Source: Eretmocerus hayati (taxonomy: Eukaryota > Arthropoda > Insecta > Hymenoptera > Aphelinidae). From it: a stretch of DNA of 64,000 nt. Positions 11,951 to 20,458 of the stretch are shown here, piece after piece. Location of the stretch: positions 59,422,454-59,486,453 of the forward strand of contig CM056742.1 in the NCBI GenBank assembly GCA_029851415.1. Reading direction: 5' to 3'. The notes beneath the pieces were generated by a model that was not told the DNA's origin, did not search any database, and was given only the letters and a program-made list of their open reading frames with translations. The translations under genes were made by a program, and so were the position numbers. Position 1 is the stretch's first letter; each line of letters begins with the position of its first letter.

Positions 11951-12277
11951 ATGGAGATTAGCAAAACAGTATTCATCTTAGTCCTATTCGGCCGATGGAA
12001 ACCATCAGAAGCGCATCTAGTTGGGTACGATTGCGGCGAGGAATTAACAAACCTAACAACAATATCCTTAGTCAGAGTTGACGATTGCGACATCAAACCA
12101 CCTGAACTGAATATCTCATCTGTCCATGTCAATGTACTGCAACTAAACGAATTCGGATCAACTATAACAGATACTGACTCCCAGGACACCATACCCGAAT
12201 CACCTCCTGCGATTTCAGCGCCAGAATACGAGGAATTAGCACAATTCTACATAGAGGAGTTTGACTTATCGAACTAA
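11951..12277 (+). CDS. Short secreted protein resembling the N-terminus of a viral-type glycoprotein
   Basis: I chose the ATG at 11951 because it opens directly on a hydrophobic signal peptide (residues about 4-20, KTVFILVLF core); an in-frame ATG at 11912 would add basic residues. After the signal come GYDC, an N-linked site (NLTT), VDDCDI and an LQLNE segment, a pattern reminiscent of N-terminal ectodomains of chuvirus-like or gypsy-type glycoproteins. The frame ends in a Pro/Glu/Asp-rich tail with no membrane anchor. It lies 84 bases after the anchor-bearing envelope fragment, so the two pieces are in reverse order for one envelope. It may be a rearranged fragment or an independent small secreted protein. 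Confidence 0.4.
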   Translation: MEISKTVFILVLFGRWKPSEAHLVGYDCGEELTNLTTISLVRVDDCDIKPPELNISSVHVNVLQLNEFGSTITDTDSQDTIPESPPAISAPEYEELAQFYIEEFDLSN

Positions 12278-12312
12278 CCATTACTCAACCGGAATGTCGT
12301 CTTATTATAGAA

Positions 12313-12933
12313 ATGGATCAATCCAGCTCAACCATGAACTGCCGGAACTTGTCAGACGCAATCAACAGAATTACCGCCGATACTGCAGGCAAAGGGATGT
12401 CTACTTACGAAAATAGATTACGGACGTACAAGAATTGGCCACGGAGCATGCACCAATCAAAGGAAGATCTGGCTGCGGCGGGTTTCTTCTATACAAATCG
12501 AGGAGACATCGTGTCATGTTTCCATTGCGGCGTTACTCTAAAGAAATGGGAATCTACTGATAACGCATGGATCGAACATATCCGTTGGTTCCCCAACTGC
12601 AACTTCGTAATCACAACAAAGGGAGAGACATTCGTCAAGGCCACCATGGAAAGATTGGAATCGTCGAACACCTCAGAGAGAGAGGTAATCACAAAACCCC
12701 TTCCGCCCGAACCGACCACAGCGAACACTCCGAACTCCTTAACGTGTAAAATCTGTTTCGACGATAAAATAGGAATAGCGTTATTACCATGTCGTCATTG
12801 CGTCGCGTGCAGCAGATGTTCTATACAATTGAAAAATTGTAGCATATGCCGAAGTAAAATCACCCATTATTTAAGAATTTCAATTCCAATCGAGCTGAGC
12901 TCCAACGCGATGTCTGAGCCAATAGAGGAGTGA
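12313..12933 (+). CDS. Inhibitor of apoptosis protein (one BIR, C-terminal RING)
   Basis: Intact 206-residue frame. A BIR domain spans about residues 28-97, with CFHC, WESTDNAW, EH and FPNC giving the CX2C...H...C zinc ligands. A RING finger spans about residues 143-182 (CKIC, LPCRHCVAC, CSICR), normally an E3 ubiquitin-ligase module. BIR-RING proteins bind caspases or IAP antagonists and promote their ubiquitylation, blocking cell death in the cytosol. One-BIR IAPs of this size occur in insect large DNA viruses and as host genes. The usual GH of the RING is RH here. It is the only complete recognisable gene in the element, downstream of the envelope pieces and upstream of the polypurine tract. 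TCTTATTATAG just before the ATG is a possible splice acceptor. Confidence 0.85.
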   Translation: MDQSSSTMNCRNLSDAINRITADTAGKGMSTYENRLRTYKNWPRSMHQSKEDLAAAGFFYTNRGDIVSCFHCGVTLKKWESTDNAWIEHIRWFPNCNFVITTKGETFVKATMERLESSNTSEREVITKPLPPEPTTANTPNSLTCKICFDDKIGIALLPCRHCVACSRCSIQLKNCSICRSKITHYLRISIPIELSSNAMSEPIEE

Positions 12934-13009
12934 TCCCCTCCGTTCATTCCAACGTTTGCTAGTATAATATCATACCCCAATATTGCATCCTATTACAATA
13001 AGTTTATTT

Positions 13010-13600
13010 AGTTATTCCAAAATTTTAGAAACGTCCTTCGACAACAAAAATAATGAGTAATTCAATATTTATCATTATGCAATTGGAATTTAGGCCAACA
13101 TCATTATTGATAAGACTGTTAGTTTATTACAAAGATCTCGAGAATGTCTATTGACAACAAAATAATGAGTAATTCAATATTTATCATTATGCAATCGAAA
13201 TTTAGCCCAATATCATCATTGATAAGACTGTTAGTTTATTACAGAGATCTCGAAAATGTCTATTGACAACAAAAATAATAAGTAATTCAATATTTATCAT
13301 TATGCAATCGAAATTTAGGCAAATATCATCATTGATAAGACTGTTAGTTTATTACAAAGATCTCGAAAATGTCTATTGACAACAAGAAATGAATGAGGAA
13401 ACTCAATATTTATTAATACGTAATCAAAATTTAGCTCATTTATTAGCTCAATTATATTCTACCTCAATATCATCATCAATAAGACTGTTTAGTTTACAAG
13501 AATATCAAATCTACAAGAGTTGTTGACATTCTACCTCAATAGCATCGTTGATAAGACTGCTATTTTATTACAAAATGAAGAATTTCAATGTTAACCGAAT
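13010..13600 (+). repeat. AT-rich tandem repeats of about 112 bp
   Basis: TAAGACTGTTAGTTTATTAC recurs at 13111, 13223 and 13336 (periods 112 and 113), with degenerate copies near 13480 and 13552. Each unit also carries AATGTCTATTGACAACAA and ATTATGCAAT. The array lies between the IAP stop and the polypurine tract, so it would form a 3' untranslated region. Confidence 0.8.
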
Positions 13601-13722
13601 ATTTACCTTCATATTATGATCTACCTCTATTTATCACCATTGATGAAACCATCTAATTATTGAGGAAGAAATAAGAATAACTTTTTTTAAACCTATTCAC
13701 ATTAATTAATAAGGAAACAATA

Positions 13723-13941
13723 ATGCGAAAGAAAGAATTTCACTCAAATTACAACACATTCAAATATGTACTTTTGAATTTTACCATATGTAACCATGGA
13801 ATTTTGTTATCTCGGCGATATGTGAATATTCGTAAAAGCATTCAAAAGGATAGAGTATTTCGAAAACTATATCTGATCACTGACGCTAGAAGGAATAAGA
13901 ATTCATCGATCTTGAATCATACAGTCTGGAACTTTGCGTAA
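13723..13941 (+). CDS. Small basic open frame, doubtful
   Basis: A 72-residue ATG frame rich in Lys, Arg and Asn, just before the hairpin and polypurine tract. No recognisable domain, signal peptide or membrane segment. In AT-rich sequence a frame of this length can occur by chance; it is listed only because of its position inside the element. Confidence 0.15.
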   Translation: MRKKEFHSNYNTFKYVLLNFTICNHGILLSRRYVNIRKSIQKDRVFRKLYLITDARRNKNSSILNHTVWNFA

Positions 13942-13950
13942 CATTGTAAC

Positions 13951-13983
13951 GGACATTCGGGGCTATTGTAACCCCTAATGTCC
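13951..13983 (+). repeat. Hairpin directly upstream of the polypurine tract
   Basis: GGACATT-C-GGGG pairs with CCCC-T-AATGTCC around a 9-base loop (11 pairs, one mismatch). It ends five bases before the polypurine tract. Confidence 0.6.
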
Positions 13984-13988
13984 GGACT

Positions 13989-14000
13989 TAAGGGGGGAGG
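13989..14000 (+). promoter_or_regulatory. Polypurine tract (plus-strand primer site)
   Basis: TTAAGGGGGGAGG immediately precedes TGTAACGG. This is the standard arrangement of a polypurine tract against a 3' LTR and fixes the LTR start at 14001. Confidence 0.75.
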
Positions 14001-14018
14001 TGTAACGGCTGCGCCTTG

Positions 14019-14410
14019 TGTAATGTGTGGGATGGATGGATGTATGAATGTTATGCTTGTTTTGAATGTTTTATGTGTACGATGTGTGAATGTACTTGTG
14101 TAATGTGTGGAACGAATGGATGTATGAATGTGATGCTTGTTTTGAATGTTTGATGTGTATGATGTGTGAATGTGATCATGTAGTGTGCGTATATTAAATA
14201 GAGTATGCGTGTTGAATGAATGTAATAATTGAATGCTAATATTGTAGCATGTGTATTGAATGTATGCGTGTTGAATAAATGTAATGTTTGAATGTTAATA
14301 TTGTAGTGTGTGTATTGAATGTATGTTAGTGCATGCGTGTTGAATAAATGTAATGTTGAATGTTAATATTGTAGTGTGTGTATTGAATATATACTAATAC
14401 ATACTAATAA
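14019..14410 (+). repeat. TGAATGT-rich tandem repeats in U3
   Basis: An approximately 80-bp unit (TGTGTAATGTGTGG...TGAATGTACTTG) occurs twice at 14019-14180. Three shorter units built on GTATTGAATGTATGCGTGTTG follow to about 14410. Position suggests U3 enhancer-type repeats. Confidence 0.6.
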
Positions 14411-14920
14411 TCGTAGTGTGTACTGAATGAATGTTATCATGTAGCGTATGTAACGAGTGAATGTACTGTATGAATGTACCATATTTTTACACCAATATTG
14501 TGTATGTTTCGAGTTGAGATGGGAATGCGGAGATGAATGTAATGCATAGTTTGAACGGTCGAAGCAAAACAAAAGTGAGAGCGAGTAGAGGAAAAACACA
14601 ACAGAAGGACGAGGGACCGAAGAGTAATAAAAGAATAGTAACGGACTAGGCAAGGGACGGAGAAAACATCGCGGGTACGCGGTCAAGATGAACCGCGCTG
14701 AGCCCAAATTCTTCGCAATGAGGTGTTACTTGCCAAGCATCTAGACAGTTATGTCAGTCTTGGCTCGGCCTATGTCTAGTATACGCACCTGCTGCGGATC
14801 GACTTTTTGACCCCCCGGAGTCTAAGTTATTGATTTTTCTCTACAGAAAAACATCTTAAATTCTTCAAATCGTCGAATAGAAACCCTTCCACTACCGAAT
14901 TCCGAACATTCCCAAATTCG

Positions 14921-14930
14921 GTATAAAAGG
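14921..14930 (+). promoter_or_regulatory. TATA box of the LTR promoter
   Basis: GTATAAAAGG, with the initiator-like CTCAGTTTT about 28 bases downstream. This is a strong core-promoter match. Confidence 0.7.
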
Positions 14931-15720
14931 GGACTGCAGAAGGGCCCATCAACTCAGTTTTTCTCCAGTTTTCCTCCGTGTCGGTCCTCTCGGCAGATAA
15001 CTCTTCGGTCTAAAGTCAACTTCTCGCTGACCTTACGATCAAGTGTTGTACGTGTGTGTTATTGTGACAAGTTGATCGTGTGAAAATTGAACGTTGTGTT
15101 AAGTAAATATCAAGACCAAGATCTCGATCAAGAAACAAGACCAATATTTGTGGTTACGTGTGATCGTGTGATTTGAACGTTGTGTGAAGCAAATATCAAA
15201 ACCAATATCTCGATCAAGGATCAAGATCGATACTGAATTTAAGTGATTTTGAATCAATATCTATATTATTCCGAATCCGGAACTAAGTGTTCAGTGAACA
15301 ACCACTAAGAATATCGAGACCGATATCTCGGTCAGGAATCCAAAAGCGTCATTCAGTGATCAGAACTTTGAAAGTAGCAGAGATCAATTGATCGAGACAT
15401 CGCCGAGAAATATTCAACCTACCGATATTGTCAGCATCAAAGTATAGAGTTGGGATAAATCAGATCAGGAATAATTGAAGCAGTTTCTTCACTTCGTATT
15501 CATTATCATCATCTACAAAACCGAACGAGGTGAGTAATCAACGTTTGAATAATTTTTAGGATATATCCAACTCAGAGAAGATACTCATTACTATACCGAC
15601 TTGGAGGAAGATAGAATATCATACACGAAACCATTCAACTCATTAACAACGTTCAGACCGGGCTTGCAACTCACCGACAAGAATCATATGCTCGTTGTAC
15701 CAATATTCCCGTCTCATCGC

Positions 15721-15781
15721 CCATAACTCATAACCCATAACCCGTAACCCATAACCCATAACCCGTAACCCATAACCCATG
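15721..15781 (+). repeat. 8-bp minisatellite (CATAACCC / CGTAACCC)
   Basis: About seven units of YRTAACCC in a row. It resembles telomeric CCCTAA only superficially. Confidence 0.75.
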
Positions 15782-16029
15782 TGGATCCGAAAATCGCCAA
15801 ATTTGTGATTTAATAAGAATTCGTTCAGGGACTCGTTTCGATAACTTTCAATTGATTAATTAATCGCAACTCGTGTGATACATTCTAACCTTCGTGAACA
15901 AACCGATCTCTCCACTCCCTTACTCCCGGATGATATCAGCTCCGCTATTGCTTCAAAAACTAGGGAATATTAGGAAATAAGTTATGGAATCGTTGTGTAT
16001 TTTTGAATGAAAGAGTTTGATTGTTGATT

Positions 16030-16530
16030 TAGTATTATTATCAAGGGAACGCTACTATATACCGTAATTCGGTTGAACAGATAGCCCTTGTTAACTATTA
16101 ATTATTCATTATTTAGTATTATTATCAAGGGAACGCTACTATATACCGTCATTCGGTTGAACAGATAGCCCTTGTTAACTATTAATTATTCATTATTTAG
16201 TATTATTATCAAGGGAACGCTACTATATACCGTCATTCGGTTGAACAGATAGCCCTTGTTAACTATTAATTATTCATTATTTAGTAATATTATCAAGGGA
16301 ACGCTACTATATACCGTAATTCGGTTGAACAGATAGCCCTTGTTAACTATTAATTATTCATTAATTAGTATTATTATCAGGGGAACGCTACTATATACCG
16401 TAATTCGGTTGAACAGATAGCCCTTGTTAACTATTAACTATTCATTAATTATAGTATTTATTAACTAGTTATATTACCAAGGGAATGCTACTATATACCG
16501 GAATCCGGTTGAACAGATAGCCTTTGTTAA
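16030..16530 (+). repeat. Six tandem 84-bp repeats, each able to fold into a hairpin
   Basis: TCAAGGGAACGCTACTATA begins at 16041, 16125, 16209, 16293 and 16377 (exact 84-base period), with a sixth divergent copy near 16476. Within each unit CAAGG pairs with CCTTG, GCTA with TAGC and ACCG with CGGT. In the last copy the inner stem gains a pair (ACCGG/CCGGT). It lies between the LTR region and a LINE fragment. Confidence 0.85.
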
Positions 16531-16574
16531 TCATAAGGGATATGAGTGAGTGAGTGTTTGTGAAAGAATAATCA

Positions 16575-16980
16575 ACGATTCTGTAACACATCCTCGAAAG
16601 ATGATGTTTTAGAAACTCGTAAAATCGAGTCCAAGAATAGCAAAAATGTTGCCCTCAAAAAACGTTCCGGTGATCCTCATAGAGATACATTTTCTTCTGT
16701 AATCAATGTCAAATTAAAGTGTGTACGTGACCATGTACTCATCTTAAAACGTAGTTTTGGCAAATTAACAGTTGATCATGTGGTACCAGGTATGAAATTG
16801 GAGACTAGAATAGGAATTTACGAAATGTTACCTCAATTGATCAATGAATTGCGATTGAAAGCAAAAGAACGTGGTTATGATCATGTATGGATTCGTAATA
16901 GTACCTCATTTGTGAGAAAGAAAGGTGGATCTATTGAAATTCCTATTTTAACAGATTCGGATATTGAGAAAATATCGTGA
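16575..16980 (+). pseudogene. LINE ORF1 protein, C-terminal part
   Basis: An open frame without a convincing start reads to TGA at 16978-16980. Residues in the last 90 positions (RIGIYEMLPQLINELRLKAKERG, given here only as landmarks RIGIYEMLP and RLKAKERG, then DIEKIS at the end) match the ORF1 at 27552-28298, which ends DITKIS. ORF1 proteins of CR1/L2-like LINEs bind element RNA. The N-terminal half is missing. Confidence 0.55.
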
Positions 16981-17227
16981 TTTCCTCAAGTAAGTGCGTG
17001 TTCCTGATTGCAATAGTTACACATAAGAATTCCAAATAGCTCCTTTGCATCTGCCTGTCTATGAATTTGGATGGAATTATCTTGTTTTTGCCTCTTGACT
17101 TGCTTAATATCGAACGTACCGTTCGTTCACTCTAATTCGCTCTAAGTTTGTGTCTTGAAGACTGAATCATTCATTGTGCCCTATAATTACAATATTCTCT
17201 ATCCATATATTTCTAATATTCCTACTA

Positions 17228-17740
17228 CCGTATTTATCCGATGATAAGCCGCACCCGCATATAAGCCGCACAATATTTTCAACATAGGTAGTCAAAGAAT
17301 TCTAAATAGGATTAAGAAAATCAGTGCACATATATAGCCAAATGAATTTCAAACAGAGTTAAGAAAATCAGACTTTACGCTGAAAACTAAATAAATACTG
17401 GGTTCGACTGATTGCCATTGCGCACGTTTGCTGTGAACAAGGGCCTACGGCTGCCAAGCGAGAACTGATACCAGAACATATTATATAGTATATACATATA
17501 TATATATATAATATGTTATTATATGGTCTCCAAGAACCGACTCAAATTCGCCTTGGGCGCAGGTAATTAAAATTTCATAAATAGACACGTGCAGAAGAGT
17601 TTAGCGCATTTCAGTGTTTACGTTGATAAAGAATGGTCAACGGCCCCAAGTATAAGCCGCACCCGCGTATAAGCCGCACCCCATTTTCCGGAAGGCTAAA
17701 ATAGGAACAAGAAGTGCGGCTTATCATCGGATAAATACGG
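17228..17740. mobile_element. MITE with ATAAGCCGCAC subterminal repeats
   Basis: Both ends read CCGTATTTATCCGATGATAA in inverted orientation and both are flanked by TA (17226-17227 and 17741-17742). ATAAGCCGCAC occurs twice near the left end and again near the right end. It has no coding capacity and an AT-rich centre. The 513-base length and TA duplication fit a Tc1/mariner- or pogo-type non-autonomous element. It inserted into the LINE 3' region. Confidence 0.85.
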
Positions 17741-18212
17741 TATTCATATTATGTATTTGACTATAGATATGCTCGTTGCCATACCGTCCGCTGTGACCAC
17801 GGCATAATAAATTCATTGATCAATCAATCAATCTCTCTCTCTGTTACCTTGAAAATGTCCTTTCCTTCGCTCGGCTCTCGCTGGAACAATAACTGTATGA
17901 TTAGACTATGAACTTTATTACTTGGACCAGGAGAGAGGCAAGACGGATATGAATTGCTTATCCATCACAGTTCCTCGAATCATATATTGCACAGCTAAGC
18001 AGAGTCATTTTTCGAGGAATTTTCAGCTGCAGGATCTAAACTATCTGATAATCCAGATGAGTCGGATTAATTTTCATCCAAAATGCGACGCATTAGTGGA
18101 GGAAATCATTTTATGGGATAACTCGGAATTCCTCCATTCAATCACTGACATCCATCACCCTCGGCTAAAGCAAGAGTCTCAATCAATCCTCAGTCATGGA
18201 TTTTCTTTTCAG

Positions 18213-18613
18213 GCAAACTCTTCCACATCGACTTTGGGTATATTTTAGGTCGGGATCCAAAACCCCTCCCTCCACCGATGAAATTGAGTCGAGAAATGGT
18301 CGAAGCTATGGGTGGCGTTGGATCTGAGCATTATCATGAATTCAAGAAGCAATGTTATACAGCCTTCCTTCATCTCCGACGTCACGGGAACTTGATCTTG
18401 AATCTGTTCTCATTGATGGTGGATGCTACTATTCCTGATATAGCGTTAGAGCCTGATAAAGCTGTAAAGAAGATCCAGGACAAACTATGCTTCAACATGA
18501 GTGATGAAGAGGCCGTTCACTATGTCCAAAACCTTTTGGATCTTTCCGTGACAGCGGTGATGGCAGCACTAGTCGAGCAGTTCCATAAGTTTGCTCAGTA
18601 CTGGCGAAAGTAG
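18213..18613 (+). CDS. PIK3C3: Last exon of phosphatidylinositol 3-kinase catalytic subunit type 3 (Vps34)
   Basis: Vps34 makes PI3P on endosomes and autophagosomes in complexes with Vps15 and Beclin 1. A polypyrimidine tract and AG (TTTTCTTTTCAG, ending 18212) precede an open frame of 132 residues plus a split Gly codon. The residues are those of the kinase activation loop ([18 protein letters not shown]), the conserved FLHLRR and LFSLMVDA blocks, and the C-terminal helix ending exactly HKFAQYWRK. No internal stop or frameshift is present, so it looks functional. The preceding catalytic-loop exon (expected residues around GDRHLDN) is not visible in the 17.8-18.2 kb interval, so the upstream intron is long and probably full of the elements to the left. 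Confidence 0.93.
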
Positions 18614-18688
18614 AAATTCACCGATCTAGGAGTATCGTGATCCATTTTATTTAGCGGGCAGAGTTCTTCTTTGTTCCTTGAAGTATGA
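18614..18688 (+). other. PIK3C3: Start of PIK3C3 3' untranslated region
   Basis: Sequence after the stop. The first clear AATAAA is near 20032, so either the 3' end is long or it uses a variant signal; not resolved. Confidence 0.3.
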
Positions 18689-20012
18689 CTACGTGTTAGG
18701 GTAGGACGAAAAATGCGAACTTCCGAGAATTGTTACGCCGGGTGTCACAGTTTCTGCCATTTTGAATGTAGAAGAGATGGAATTTTTTCTAGAATTCCTA
18801 AAATGAGATATCAGATTCCGGCAAGAGCCCTGGAGTTTCCCAGAGAATAGAGTCGTGGTATGGTGTAATTCGTACGTCATCTGTGAGAGCGAGGTCACAG
18901 CGTGCAGAACGCATCCGGTGGCGCCGAATACTGGCCATTTAATGTTCATCTCCCACAACATTGACTGCAATAACCGAGCACTAGATCTGCTCAAACCCCG
19001 AAGGCTGTAGTTTTCGTGCATTGCAAGATCATACTCACTAGAGCAGAAAAGCAGCAATCATTCGGAGAATTTCGAATTCCTGTGACGTTGACATCATCTC
19101 ATGAAACCTGTTCAAATTGACCGAACATTATTTCACACTATGTTTTTTCATCGACCTGCTCAATACGATGTCGGTGGTATGAGCGAGCCAGGATCCGTGA
19201 AACGTTAGCTCTGAGCAGATGATTTTAGATGTCTGAAAATCCGTGCGCAGCGGTGAGCAGCTCCATACATAGGGTAGGACAAAAATCCCCGTCATCATCC
19301 GCTCATCCCTCATTTTTTACGAACCCCAGCTTTCCATAACCCCCAGGGTTGTCATCAACAGGTCACAATATACGTTTGCGAACATAGTATGTGATTATGT
19401 TTGGTCAATTGGAACTCACTCTATGGGATGTTTTCCATTTCAGAAGAATTTCGTGTTTTTCAGAAAATTGTCACTTTTTCACTCTGATCCGTATCTCGCA
19501 ATTCACAAAAACCTTCCGCATTCAAGGTCTAATCCAATCTGGTTTCCGGATTACACTTTTCGAACTCGACCCATCCTCTCATGTTTTAAATTATATCATA
19601 TTCGATAACCGGCAACAGAAGACTAACCGTATTGCTTCATCAATCTCAAATTTGATAGTGATGAAGAAATCGAAATACTCCTCCAATGCTGATTTACGAA
19701 TATGATATAATTTTAGCCTGGTTATCAGTTCCAGCGATCAAAAATACGTGGAGAAAATATTGGTTCATGAATATTTGGCGTCACCGAGTAGGTTCTGGAT
19801 GCTGGGATTTCGCTTTCAAGAATGACGTAAAAATGACATCACCACACCCCTCCCTGGATGATTCTAGGCCCCTTGCCGGGACCTCAGACCTCTTTCTCAG
19901 ACTGAAGGAAGAGGAAAAAAATGCATCTACGTCTGAAACGGTAAAAAGTGTGATCCCAGGCGTAGCGAATTTTGGAGAATGGCATCATTCCGCTCATTCT
20001 ACTACCTAATGC
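18689..20012. repeat. Inverted duplicate pair, possibly paralogous terminal exons
   Basis: The minus-strand stretch 18875-18689 and the plus-strand stretch 19824-20012 align: both start ATGACGTA, share TCTAGGSCCTTGCCGG-like and GTGA-CCC-GGCGTA blocks, and the two frames end with similar residues (TPGVTILG and IPGVANFG) followed by a stop. A second minus-strand stretch near 19270-19300 repeats GTCCTACCCTA. No known domain. Confidence 0.5.
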
Positions 20013-20458
20013 TGATCTCATAACCGTGGGAACAATAAAGAGCTGTGAGTGAAGAACTTCTGATTGTATGATTCCTCCATCTCCATATAGTCACTCATGC
20101 CTCATGCATCACTTAGAATTGGGAAGATATAGAGGTGAAAGCCCCTTTAGCAAGGGGAGAAGAGTTCGAGGAGGAAATAACCGAAGTAATTGAAGAAATA
20201 ATCCATTTAGTCCTTCAAGAACTGAGATTGTCTCGCACTTTGAAAGCGATGCGGTCACCGCGCACGCCAAGAATTAGTCATTTCTTTGACCGATATCCTC
20301 ACTGTTTCGGCCGAGCAACTAGAAGACGAATACTTACCATCACCTAACTGTAATCGTCTTCTTATTGTCTAGCCACAATCGCGAGAAAATTGGACGAGAG
20401 TGCGGATTATAATGAGCTCAATAACAATGGAATCCATCGGATGTGTCCTCAGTTCTCA

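Larger units (their letters stand above)
4477..15529 (+). mobile_element. 5'-truncated Ty3/gypsy retroelement with ankyrin, envelope and IAP accessory genes
   Basis: Order: gag remnant, pol (protease, reverse transcriptase, RNase H, integrase), ankyrin-repeat gene, envelope transmembrane fragment, glycoprotein N-terminal-like fragment, BIR-RING gene, 112-bp repeats, hairpin, polypurine tract, 3' LTR. All genes are on one strand. The polypurine tract at 13989-14000 directly before TGTAACGG at 14001 is what ties the accessory genes to the retroelement: they lie inside it, between pol and the 3' LTR. The 5' LTR, leader and gag N-terminus are missing. A reverse-transcriptase deletion and nonsense codons in gag, pol and the ankyrin gene show this copy cannot move by itself. 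The right LTR boundary is uncertain. Confidence 0.7.
14001..15529 (+). mobile_element. 3' LTR (with or running into leader-like sequence) of the gypsy element
   Basis: It starts with TGTAACGG after the polypurine tract. The first 400 bases are TGAATGT-rich repeats. A TATA box (GTATAAAAGG, 14921-14930) is followed about 25-30 bases later by an ATCAACTCAGT initiator-like stretch near 14950. Sequence after that has repeated GATCGTGTGA and ATCTCGATCAAG blocks and ends at a consensus splice donor (CGAACGAG/GTGAGT, GT at 15530-15531). Without the other LTR the true right end cannot be set; the span to the donor is a working limit. Confidence 0.5.
16575..17843 (+). mobile_element. ORF1-only LINE copy with ATCA tail
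   Basis: An ORF1 C-terminal frame (to 16980) is followed by a 3' untranslated region, then AATAAATTCATTG and three ATCA units ending in (TC)n near 17843. No endonuclease or reverse transcriptase lies between ORF1 and tail. The 3' region is split by a MITE at 17228-17740. Confidence 0.6.

Noticed and set aside
15721..15781. Telomere-like repeat
   Set aside because: The unit is 8 bp (RTAACCCN) rather than TTAGG or TTAGGG and is short and interstitial.
16030..16530. CRISPR-like array
   Set aside because: Units are whole 84-bp tandem repeats with no variable spacers, in a eukaryotic context.
17922..18212. Additional PIK3C3 exon upstream of 18213
   Set aside because: The open frame there lacks the expected catalytic-loop residues and ends in another frame than the exon.
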